From NCBI GenBank assembly GCA_945957365.1, contig CAMFKI010000002.1, positions 390,710 through 454,709 on the forward strand: a stretch of 64,000 bases of DNA, given 5' to 3'. This stretch comes from an uncultured Alphaproteobacteria bacterium. Its GTDB lineage: Bacteria > Pseudomonadota > Alphaproteobacteria > Rhizobiales > Aestuariivirgaceae. The position numbers and the translations under genes were made by a program. A model generated the notes under the pieces. That model was given only the letters and a program-made list of their open reading frames with translations, did no database searches and was not told where the DNA came from. This document shows positions 41,413 to 50,625 of the stretch, piece by piece. Numbering within the stretch: the first letter of the stretch is position 1; every line of letters starts with the position of its first letter.

Positions 41413-42859
41413 CCCCATCATCAGGCGCCTGCTCTGCGCCGCCGTGCTTTCGTGTTTGTGCGCTGTGCCTGTCACCGCCGCCACGCTGAGCTTCACCGTC
41501 AATGCCAGCCGAGCGGTCACCGTCACCGGCACGCCGCGCCTTGCCATCGACGTGGGCGGCGTCACCCGCTATGCCAACTATGCCGGCGGCTCGGGTTCCG
41601 CCGCCTTGTCCTTCGCCTATGCCATTCAGTCCGGCGACTTCGATGCCAACGGCATCACGCTGGTCTCGCCGCTGCAGCTGAACGGCGGCAGCATCGTGGA
41701 CAGTGTCGGCAATCCGGCAACCAACCTTGCCTTCACCGCTCCCGATACCGCGAACCTCAAGGTCCAGACCTACACCACCGCCTTCTCGACGAGCCCTGTC
41801 ACCACCGCCAATGCCACGGCGGTGGGCTTCACCATCGCCAAGGCGCCCACGGGCGCCACCTTCGACTATGCGATCACGTCAAGCGGCGGGTCCGGGTCCG
41901 TCACCGGGTCCGGCACCATTTCGGGCCCATCGCACAGTGTCAGCGGCGTCGATGTCTCCGCCCTGCCGGCGGGCACGCTCACGCTTTCCGTCACCGTCAC
42001 CACCGCGGCGGGCGGCACCGGCGCGGCGAAGACGGCCAGCGCGGCGACCAGCTTCACCGGCCTGCTCGACGGCTTGCCCGCGTCCGCCGCCGCCTTCGCG
42101 CTGCGCCGCCTGTCGGGCAGCTATACAGGCCCGCTGGTGCGCGTGCGCCGCGCCTCGGACGGCACGCAGAAGGACATTCCCGCCACCGTCGCCGGCAACC
42201 TCGACACCACGGCGCTCGCGACCTTCTGCAGCGGCACCTCGTGCTTCGTGTCGACGCTTTACGACCAGAGCGGCAACGCGCAGGATGCCGTGCAGGCCAC
42301 CGCGGGAAGCCAGCCGCGCATCTTCAATGCCGGCAGCGTCGAGCTCGAAAACGGCAAGCCGACGATGCGCTATACGGCCGCCGGCCAGCTCCTCGTCTTC
42401 CCGGCCCAGCCCAGCCAGACCATTGCGGGAACCATGGCCGCGGTGGCGCGGCTGACCGACACGACGGTGAACCGTCACATCATGGGCAACCGCAATGCCA
42501 ACGGCGGGCGCATTCTCCGGGCGAATGCGGGCGGCGCCAGCTATGTGGTCGCCAACATCAACAGTGTCGGCATCACCCTCAGCGGCTCGTCGCTGCAGCA
42601 GCGCATCGTCATCCTGATGTCAGGCCCAACGTCCGTGCTGCTCGGCTCACTCGACGGCATCACGGCCAGCAGCGGCGCCAATTTCATTGCATCCTCGGCG
42701 GCGTTCTGGATCGGCGGCGGCGGTCCCTCGCAATCCGCCACGGGCGACTGGATCGGCACCATCTCCGAGGCCATGGTGTTCAACTCGTCCCTGTCCACCG
42801 CCAGTCGTCAGACACTGGAGCGCAACCAGGGCGCCTGGTTCGGCATCACCGTTCCCTAG
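41399..42859 (+). CDS. Secreted Ig-like repeat protein with arabinofuranosidase-B/LamG-like C-terminal domain
   Basis: A 486-aa secreted protein. Residues 1-28 are a signal peptide (RRLLCAAVLSCLCAVPVTAA). Residues 29-220 repeat the modules of the preceding protein almost word for word (VTVTGTPRLAIDVGGVTRYA, FDANGITLVSPLQLNGGS, VGFTIAKAPTGATFDYAITS). The C-terminal half from about residue 230 (AALRRLSGSYTGPLVRVRRAS, then CFVSTLYDQSGNAQDAVQAT) matches the arabinofuranosidase-B-type/concanavalin-like fold found on phage tails and surface proteins. Starts 14 bp inside the previous gene. It would be exported; any carbohydrate binding is inferred from the fold. Confidence 0.72.
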   Translation: MTTSSPIIRRLLCAAVLSCLCAVPVTAATLSFTVNASRAVTVTGTPRLAIDVGGVTRYANYAGGSGSAALSFAYAIQSGDFDANGITLVSPLQLNGGSIVDSVGNPATNLAFTAPDTANLKVQTYTTAFSTSPVTTANATAVGFTIAKAPTGATFDYAITSSGGSGSVTGSGTISGPSHSVSGVDVSALPAGTLTLSVTVTTAAGGTGAAKTASAATSFTGLLDGLPASAAAFALRRLSGSYTGPLVRVRRASDGTQKDIPATVAGNLDTTALATFCSGTSCFVSTLYDQSGNAQDAVQATAGSQPRIFNAGSVELENGKPTMRYTAAGQLLVFPAQPSQTIAGTMAAVARLTDTTVNRHIMGNRNANGGRILRANAGGASYVVANINSVGITLSGSSLQQRIVILMSGPTSVLLGSLDGITASSGANFIASSAAFWIGGGGPSQSATGDWIGTISEAMVFNSSLSTASRQTLERNQGAWFGITVP

Positions 42860-42866
42860 AAATGAA

Positions 42867-42892
42867 GAACCCCGGCGTTTCCACCGGGGTTC
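42867..42892. terminator. Bidirectional rho-independent terminator
   Basis: GAACCCCGG and CCGGGGTTC form a perfect 9-bp stem with an 8-nt loop, between the convergent ends of the secreted-protein gene (42859) and groEL (42929). T-rich tracts occur on the proper side in both directions, so it can end both operons. Confidence 0.8.
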
Positions 42893-42928
42893 ATTCGTTT
42901 CAGCCGGACTGGCCGAGCGTCGGACGTC

Positions 42929-44590
<1,662 letters not shown>

Positions 44591-44626
44591 TTACGGTTCT
44601 GAAGTTGTGGGGGAGACGAAGGTGGA

Positions 44627-44941
44627 TCAGGCGGCCTTCTTGGACGCCGACTTGCCTTCGAGAACGCCCATGATGTCGCTTTCCTTCATGATCAGGTACT
44701 CGACACCCTCGATCTTGACCTCGGTGCCGGACCACTTGCCGAACAGCACGATGTCGCCGGCCTTGACGTCGAGGGGGGTGAGCTTGCCGGTCTCGTCGCG
44801 GCCACCCGGGCCCACGGCAATGATTTCGCCCTGCATCGGCTTCTCCTGAGCGGTGTCAGGGATGATGATGCCACCCTTGGTCTTGGTATCCTCTTCGACG
44901 CGCTTAACGACGACGCGGTCGTGCAACGGACGGAACTTCAT
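44627..44941 (-). CDS. groES: Co-chaperonin GroES (Hsp10)
   Basis: The 104-aa lid of the GroEL chamber. It reads [20 protein letters not shown] at the start, carries the mobile-loop region [19 protein letters not shown] and ends with the alanine/lysine tail [10 protein letters not shown]. It opens the groESL operon; the CIRCE element lies 70-102 bp upstream of the start. Confidence 0.99.
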   Translation of the reverse strand: MKFRPLHDRVVVKRVEEDTKTKGGIIIPDTAQEKPMQGEIIAVGPGGRDETGKLTPLDVKAGDIVLFGKWSGTEVKIEGVEYLIMKESDIMGVLEGKSASKKAA

Positions 44942-45010
44942 GGTTTATCTCCTCGGAATGTCGTCATTTTTTGAGGTTTGAAACTGGCGGTTTCCCTCCG
45001 GAAGCCAGCC

Positions 45011-45043
45011 CTGCTAGCACTCGACATGACCGAGTGCTAGCAG
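45011..45043 (-). promoter_or_regulatory. CIRCE element (HrcA operator) of groESL
   Basis: CTGCTAGCACTC and GAGTGCTAGCAG are perfect 12-bp inverted arms around a 9-bp spacer. They contain the CIRCE core (consensus TTAGCACTC-N9-GAGTGCTAA). It sits at the proposed transcription start of groESL, where HrcA binding would block transcription. No hrcA gene is in this window. Confidence 0.95.
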
Positions 45044-45052
45044 TTGGGCAAG

Positions 45053-45081
45053 GAGATAGGATCGAGCGCGCGCCCCGTCAA
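45053..45081 (-). promoter_or_regulatory. groESL promoter
   Basis: Read on the minus strand, TTGACG (45081-45076) and TATCTC (45058-45053) are 17 bp apart, a housekeeping-type arrangement. The wider sequence CTTGACG ... CCTATCT also fits the alphaproteobacterial RpoH (heat-shock) pattern. Transcription would start near 45046, directly before the CIRCE repeat. Confidence 0.7.
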
Positions 45082-45137
45082 GAGGGTGGCGAAAAGAAGG
45101 GTTAAGTTCTGGACATAGGGGCGGGGCCGGGGGCGGC

Positions 45138-46529
45138 TCAGGCCACCGGGCTCAGCCGCTCGCCCGGGTCCTCGTCGAAGAGCCCGTCGATGATCCGCAG
45201 CGCCCGGCGCAGGTCCTCGAGGCTGGCCGCGCCCGAAAAGCACACCCGCACCGCCCGGTCGTCAGAGCGCCGGTCGATGGCGAAGGCAGTGCCGGAGGTG
45301 ATCTTCACCCCCCGGTCCAGTGCTGCCCGGGCAAAGTCGCCGGGCTGCCACTGGTCCGGCAGCTTCAGCCACAGGAAGGGCGACCCGGGGGCGCAGAGCA
45401 CCGGCCGGCCGCGCAGGCCGTCGAGGGCGATTTTCCGTCGCGCGCCGTTTTCGGCGATGATCGCCGACAGGATGCGTGACGCGGTGTCGGATTCGATCCA
45501 GTGCCGCACCACTTCGGCGGCAAGGCCCACCGAGCGGCCGCCGGTCACCGTCTGCTGGCGCACCAGCGCGTCTTCCCGGCCCTCGGGCCCGATGAGGAAG
45601 CCCACACGCAGGCCAGGGGCCAGCGTCTTCGACACGCTGGTCACGTGATAGGTGCGTTCCGGCGCCAGGCTGAACAGGGTGGGGGGCTGCAGGCGGGGGT
45701 CGAGCAGGCGGAACAGGTCGTCCTCGATGATGGTCATGTTGCTGCGCCGGGCGATCTCAACGATGGCGTGGCGGCGCTCGAGGCTCAAGGTCGCCGAGGT
45801 CGGGCTCTGCAGTGTCGGCACGATATAGAGAAGCCGCGCCTCGCCGTTGCGGGCGGCGCGGCCGAGCGCCTCGGGCACCAGCCCGCCGTCGTCCATTTCG
45901 ATCGGCACCAGCGTCACGCCGAGGTGGCGGGCGATGCCCTTGATGGTGGGGTAGTTGAGGCTTTCCACGAACATGCGGTCACCCGGCTGGGTGATGGAGG
46001 AGAGCGCGGCGATGATCGCCGCCTGCGCGCCCGCCGTCACCACCACGCGGGACTCGTCCACGCTGATGCCGCTGCGGGCGAGCCAGGTGACGCCCATCTG
46101 CCGGTGCAGCGGATAGCCCTCGGGCGGGGGGTAATGCAGCAGGTCCAGCCGACCGGCGGAGCGGGTGACCTCGTCCAGCGCCCGGTCGATCTCGACGGCC
46201 GGCGTCACCGGCGGGGCGGTGGCAAGCGACAGGTCGATGAGACCGTCCTCCCGCCGGGCCACCGGCTGGAACGGGGTCGCCGCCGGGGCAGGGGCCTTGA
46301 GGTAGCTGCCGCGCCCCACCTCGCCTGACAGCAGCCCCAGCTTCTCCGCCTCGGCATAGGCCCTCGTCACCGTGCCGGTGGTGACACCCAGCCGGTAGGC
46401 CAGTTCGCGCTGCGGCGGCAGGCGGTCGCCCGGCTTCAGCCGGCCGGCCTGCGCATCGGCGCGAATGGCCTCGGCGATTTCAAGATAGAGCGGACGCTCG
46501 CGGCGGAGTTCGGGAAGCCAAATTGTCAT
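45138..46529 (-). CDS. MocR-type GntR/aminotransferase regulator
   Basis: A 463-aa fusion of a GntR winged helix (residues about 12-75; GDRLPPQRELAYRLGVTTGT, VTRAYAEAEKLGLLSGEVGR) and a PLP-dependent aminotransferase domain. The second contains VVVTAGAQAAIIAALSSITQ, DDLFRLLDPR and YHVTSVSKTLAPGLRVGF, with the Schiff-base lysine in SVSKTLAPG. MocR proteins use PLP or amino-acid adducts as signals. Divergent from a DUF1127 gene; repeated GTAC-type half-sites lie in the shared intergenic region. Confidence 0.93.
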   Translation of the reverse strand: MTIWLPELRRERPLYLEIAEAIRADAQAGRLKPGDRLPPQRELAYRLGVTTGTVTRAYAEAEKLGLLSGEVGRGSYLKAPAPAATPFQPVARREDGLIDLSLATAPPVTPAVEIDRALDEVTRSAGRLDLLHYPPPEGYPLHRQMGVTWLARSGISVDESRVVVTAGAQAAIIAALSSITQPGDRMFVESLNYPTIKGIARHLGVTLVPIEMDDGGLVPEALGRAARNGEARLLYIVPTLQSPTSATLSLERRHAIVEIARRSNMTIIEDDLFRLLDPRLQPPTLFSLAPERTYHVTSVSKTLAPGLRVGFLIGPEGREDALVRQQTVTGGRSVGLAAEVVRHWIESDTASRILSAIIAENGARRKIALDGLRGRPVLCAPGSPFLWLKLPDQWQPGDFARAALDRGVKITSGTAFAIDRRSDDRAVRVCFSGAASLEDLRRALRIIDGLFDEDPGERLSPVA

Positions 46530-46556
46530 GAGGACAATGTTTCACTTGTGCGTAAT

Positions 46557-46573
46557 TGTACCGATACAGTACA
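46557..46573. promoter_or_regulatory. Candidate MocR operator (TGTAC inverted repeat)
   Basis: TGTAC-CGATACA-GTACA is a perfect 5-bp-armed inverted repeat in the region between the MocR gene and the DUF1127 gene. MocR regulators usually bind repeats in the promoter they share with a divergent gene. The link to this regulator is inferred from position. Confidence 0.4.
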
Positions 46574-46633
46574 CTCTCGAAACGGCACAATCAAGCGTAA
46601 AATTAGATACAATAGAGACAATTGGTGGACGCC

Positions 46634-46894
46634 ATGCGCGATTACATCCTGACCCAGGCCCTCTCCCGTGACAGCACATATCCGTTTCCCCGGCTTCGCC
46701 GCATGCTGCGCAACTGGTTCAACAAGCGCGACCTCCGCATGATCGAGGGCTTCGACGACTACATGCTCAGCGACATCGGACTCACCCGCAGCGACCTCCG
46801 CCACCTGCGGGGCCTGCCGCTCGACGTCGACCTTCAGCACGAGATGGACCGCCTGCGCGAAAGCCGCTCGCGCCGGGGCGTCCGGGGCCGCTGA
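46634..46894 (+). CDS. DUF1127 small protein
   Basis: An 86-aa basic protein with the DUF1127 (YjiS-like) module at about residues 30-60: RNWFNKRDLRMIEGFDDYML, then SDIGLTRSDL. Small DUF1127 proteins in alphaproteobacteria affect phosphate, RNA or stress responses; none of this is shown here. The ATG at 46634 has GGTGG 5 nt upstream; GTG and TTG starts 9-12 bp earlier are possible. Divergent from the MocR-type regulator, and its stop abuts that of xylB. Confidence 0.82.
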   Translation: MRDYILTQALSRDSTYPFPRLRRMLRNWFNKRDLRMIEGFDDYMLSDIGLTRSDLRHLRGLPLDVDLQHEMDRLRESRSRRGVRGR

Positions 46895-48352
46895 TCAGAA
46901 CAGCGGCGCCACCGCCCGGTAAAGCGCCCGGAACCGCGTGAGTCGATCGGCATAGGCCGCGGCAAGTGCGGGGTCGGGCGCCACCTCGGCAGCGATCGGC
47001 GGCTTGGTGCACACGGCGGTGACGTCCTCACCCGTTGCCGCCAGCCGCGCCAGCCTGGCCGCGCCGAAGGCGGGGCCTGCTTCGGAGCCGTCTTGCAGCA
47101 GCACCGTCCTGTTCAGCGCGCTGGCGAGGATCTTCATCCAGAAGCGGCTCTTCGATCCGCCGCCATTGACGGCGATGCGCGGCGGGAGCGGGCCCGTCGC
47201 TTCCAGATATCCCTGCGCATCGGCGAGCGAGAGCGCCACCCCTTCGAGCACGGCCTGCGTCACCTGTTCCGGCGTCGTCGCGGGGGTGAGCCCGAACAGC
47301 ACGCCCTTGGCATGCGGGTTGTTGTGCGGCGTGCGCTCGCCCGAGAGATAGGGCAGGAACAGCACGGGCGAAGGTCCTGTGAAGGCGCGTTCGGTGTCCT
47401 CCAGCAGCTCGCCGATGTCCTCGCGGCCCAGCAGCCCGGCCGCCCAGGCAAGGGCGCCGGCACCGTTCAGCAGCGCCGCCATCTGGAACCAGCGGCCGGG
47501 CAGGGCATGGCAGAAGGTGTGGATCAAATGTTCCGGGGACGGACGATAAGACTCGCGCGCCACGAAATACTGTGTCGCCGTGCCGAGCGAGATGAAGGCA
47601 TCGCCCTCGTTCACCGCACCGCTCGCCACCGCTCCCGCCGCCGCATCGCCAGCACCGGTGGCGACGATGATGCCTGGAGGCAGTCCCCATTCCTTCGCCA
47701 CGGCACCTTGCAGCAGGCCGGAGACGGCGTTTCCCTCCAGAGCAGTCGGCAGCATCGCCAGCGGAATGCCCGCGGCCGCGGCGATCTCCGGCGACCACTC
47801 GCGCTTGGCCCCGTCGAGAAGCAGCGCGCCGGAGGCATCGCACATGTCGGTGGCGAAGCCGTGGGTGAGCCTGAAGCGCAGGTAATCCTTGGGCAGCAGC
47901 AGGTGCCGCGCGCGGCCGAGCACCTCGGGCTCGTGGCGCGCCAGCCAGAGCAGCTTCGGCGCCGCGAAGCCCGGCATGGCGGGCACGCCCGCGATGGTGC
48001 CGATCGTCGGAAGCTTGCGGTTCAGTTCCTCGGCCTCGGCATGCGCGCGCCCGTCATTGTGCAGGATGGCGGGGCGGATGGGCTCGCCCGCGGCATCGAG
48101 CAGCACGGCCCCATGCATCTGCCCCGACAGCCCGATAGCCCTGATCTCAGCCCAGGCCTTGCCGGCCCTTTGGCGCAGCTCGGCGATCGTCTGTTCGACG
48201 GCGGCCCACCAGTCGGCGGGGTTCTGCTCCGACCACAGCGCCTTCGGGCGCGCGACGGTGAGCGGTGCGGTCGCCGAGGCGATGATGCGCTGTTCGCCAT
48301 CCACCACCACCGCCTTGACGGAGGAGGTGCCGAGGTCGATGCCGAGATACAT
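46895..48352 (-). CDS. xylB: Xylulokinase (FGGY kinase)
   Basis: Phosphorylates D-xylulose to xylulose-5-phosphate in the cytoplasm. The 485-aa protein has the FGGY start YLGIDLGTSSVKAVVVDGEQ, the substrate-side LSGQMHGAVLLDAAGE (QMHGAV is typical of XylB), ATGAGDAAAGAVASGAV as the phosphate-binding motif, and the C-terminal AVNGGGSKSRFWMKILAS. No xylose isomerase or transporter genes are visible here; its immediate upstream neighbour is ubiG, 15 bp away, an unrelated partner. Confidence 0.93.
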   Translation of the reverse strand: MYLGIDLGTSSVKAVVVDGEQRIIASATAPLTVARPKALWSEQNPADWWAAVEQTIAELRQRAGKAWAEIRAIGLSGQMHGAVLLDAAGEPIRPAILHNDGRAHAEAEELNRKLPTIGTIAGVPAMPGFAAPKLLWLARHEPEVLGRARHLLLPKDYLRFRLTHGFATDMCDASGALLLDGAKREWSPEIAAAAGIPLAMLPTALEGNAVSGLLQGAVAKEWGLPPGIIVATGAGDAAAGAVASGAVNEGDAFISLGTATQYFVARESYRPSPEHLIHTFCHALPGRWFQMAALLNGAGALAWAAGLLGREDIGELLEDTERAFTGPSPVLFLPYLSGERTPHNNPHAKGVLFGLTPATTPEQVTQAVLEGVALSLADAQGYLEATGPLPPRIAVNGGGSKSRFWMKILASALNRTVLLQDGSEAGPAFGAARLARLAATGEDVTAVCTKPPIAAEVAPDPALAAAYADRLTRFRALYRAVAPLF

Positions 48353-48367
48353 GGGTTCAGCCCTGCC

Positions 48368-49108
48368 TCAGCTTTTCTGGGCGACGAGCATGTAGTTCAC
48401 GTCCATGTCGCGGCTCACCTTCCACTGCCGGGTGAAGGGGCTGTAGGTCACGCCCAGCTCCTCCTTCGTGGTGAGCCCATTGTCGGCGAGCCAGCCCTTG
48501 AGCTCGGCGGGCGTGATGAACTTCTCCCACTGGTGAGTGCCCTTGGGCAGCCAGCCCAGCACGTATTCCGCCCCGATGATGGCAAGCCCGAAGGACTTCA
48601 GCGTACGGTTGAGGGTGGCCACGAACATCAGCCCGCCGGGCTTCAGCATGGACGCACAGGTGCGGGTGAAGGCGACGGGGTCGGCCACGTGCTCGATCAC
48701 CTCCATGTTGAGGATCACGTCGAACCGCTCGCCCGCGGCGGCGAGGTCCTCCGCCGTGCCCACGCGGTAGTCGATGTCGAGGCCCATCTCGTCGCGATGG
48801 ACGGTTGCGGTCTTGATGTTCCGCTCCGAGGGGTCGACCCCGGTGATCGCGGCCCCCAGCCGTGACATGGGCTCGGTCAGCAGGCCCCCGCCGCAGCCGA
48901 TGTCGAGGAAGCGCAGGCCCCGGAAGGGCTCCCGCTCCAGAGGGTCGCGCCCGAGCCTGGCCGTCACCTGTTCCTTGATGAACTGCAGGCGGACCGGGTT
49001 GAACACGTGCAGCACCCCGAACTTGCCTTTGGGGTTCCACCATTCGGCCGCCATGGCGGAGAATTTGGCGACTTCGGAGGGGTCGAGCGAAGGGACTGCG
49101 GCGGTCAT
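48368..49108 (-). CDS. ubiG: Ubiquinone biosynthesis O-methyltransferase UbiG
   Basis: SAM-dependent methyltransferase for both O-methylation steps of ubiquinone synthesis, 246 aa. Diagnostic features are [52 protein letters not shown] (SAM site), [15 protein letters not shown] and [19 protein letters not shown] start it at the ATG at 49108; the longer frame to 49195 runs into the lysC promoter region. Divergent from lysC, an arrangement common in Hyphomicrobiales. Confidence 0.97.
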   Translation of the reverse strand: MTAAVPSLDPSEVAKFSAMAAEWWNPKGKFGVLHVFNPVRLQFIKEQVTARLGRDPLEREPFRGLRFLDIGCGGGLLTEPMSRLGAAITGVDPSERNIKTATVHRDEMGLDIDYRVGTAEDLAAAGERFDVILNMEVIEHVADPVAFTRTCASMLKPGGLMFVATLNRTLKSFGLAIIGAEYVLGWLPKGTHQWEKFITPAELKGWLADNGLTTKEELGVTYSPFTRQWKVSRDMDVNYMLVAQKS

Positions 49109-49257
49109 TCTGAAATCCAATTTAATGCTTTGGCCATTATTGCATAAGGGAAGTCTGTCATCTATGAGTACGCCGCGCCGCTCCCGGGGGTTCAAATTCC
49201 TTCAGAGTTGACCACCAGCCGGACCTCCCGAGTCGGGGTTTCCGGGCGGCAGGGGAC

Positions 49258-50535
49258 ATGAAAGGTTTTGGGCCGATGGGCCGTCTGGTTATGAAGTTCG
49301 GGGGAACTTCGGTTGCGGATATCGCCCGCATCCGCAACGTCGCCCGCCACGTCGAGCGCGAGGTCAAGGCCGGCCACCATGTGGCCGTGGTGGTTTCCGC
49401 CATGTCAGGGACGACCGACCGGCTCGTCGGCTGGTGCCGCGAGGCCGCCGCCGTCCACGATGCCCGCGAATATGACGCCGTGGTCGCTTCCGGCGAGCAG
49501 GTCACCGCCGGCCTCCTCGCCATTGTCCTCCAGGACCTCGGCATTCCCGCCCGCTCCTGGCAGGGCTGGCAGATCCCGTTGAAGACCGACGGCGTCCATG
49601 GCGCCGCCCGCATCGCCGGCATCGACGGCGACGAGATCAGGAAGCGCATGGACCAGGGCCAGGTGGCCGTGATCGCCGGTTTCCAGGGCATCGGCCCGGA
49701 CCGCCGCATCACCACGCTGGGCCGCGGCGGGTCCGATACCTCGGCGGTGGCCATCGCCGCCGCACTGGATGCCGCCTGCGACATCTATACCGACGTCGAC
49801 GGCGTCTATACCGCCGACCCCCGGATCGTGACCGGTGCGCAGAAGCTCGACCGCATCTCCTACGAGGAGATGCTGGAGCAGGCCTCCCTCGGCGCCAAGG
49901 TGCTGCAGACCCGTTCGGTCGAGCTCGCCATGGTGTATAAGGTGCCGCTCCAGGTGCGCTCGAGCTTCGAGGCGCCGGACGCGCCGAACCAGAACAAGCC
50001 CGACGGGACCGGTCCCGGAACACTCGTTTGCGATGAGGAACGTATCGTGGAACAGCATGTCGTCAGTGGTGTCGCCTATTCGCGCGACGAGGCAAAGGTT
50101 TCCGTCCGCCGCGTCAAGGACCAGCCCGGCGTCTCCGCCGCGATCTTCGGGCCCTTGGCCGAGGCCGACATCTCGGTCGACATGATCGTCCAGAACATCT
50201 CCGCCGACGGCGCCTTCACCGACATCACCTTCACGGTGGCGCGGAAGGACCTGCGCAAGGCGCTGGAAGTGCTGAACGCCGTCCGCTCGAAGGTGGGCTT
50301 CGACGAGCTCGCGCATTCGGCCGACGTCGCCAAGGTGTCGATCGTCGGCATCGGCATGAGGAGCCACGCCGGCGTCGCCGCCAAGATGTTCAAGGCGCTG
50401 GCCGAGAAGGGCATCAACATCCAGGCCATCACGACCTCCGAGATCAAGACCTCGGTGCTGATCGACGAGGCCTATACAGAACTCGCCGTGCGCGCTCTGC
50501 ACACGGCCTATGGCCTCGACGCCAAGGTCGCCTGA
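49258..50535 (+). CDS. lysC: Aspartate kinase
   Basis: Phosphorylates aspartate, the first step to lysine, threonine and methionine. The 425-aa enzyme has the kinase start VMKFGGTSVADIARIRNVAR, the GRGGSDTSAVAIAAAL motif, and two C-terminal ACT domains (SVRRVKDQPGVSAAIFGPLA and VSIVGIGMRSHAGVAAKMF) for feedback control. Start at 49258 follows AGGGGA; the ATG at 49276 is an alternative. Its neighbour ptsP is the usual one in this order. Confidence 0.98.
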   Translation: MKGFGPMGRLVMKFGGTSVADIARIRNVARHVEREVKAGHHVAVVVSAMSGTTDRLVGWCREAAAVHDAREYDAVVASGEQVTAGLLAIVLQDLGIPARSWQGWQIPLKTDGVHGAARIAGIDGDEIRKRMDQGQVAVIAGFQGIGPDRRITTLGRGGSDTSAVAIAAALDAACDIYTDVDGVYTADPRIVTGAQKLDRISYEEMLEQASLGAKVLQTRSVELAMVYKVPLQVRSSFEAPDAPNQNKPDGTGPGTLVCDEERIVEQHVVSGVAYSRDEAKVSVRRVKDQPGVSAAIFGPLAEADISVDMIVQNISADGAFTDITFTVARKDLRKALEVLNAVRSKVGFDELAHSADVAKVSIVGIGMRSHAGVAAKMFKALAEKGINIQAITTSEIKTSVLIDEAYTELAVRALHTAYGLDAKVA

Positions 50536-50625
50536 TCGGATCATGCGCCTCGTCATCCGCCACACCATGACGAAGACCGGCCGCTGCAAAGCGGTCCGCG
50601 TCTCCGTACGCGGGGACGGCGGCTG

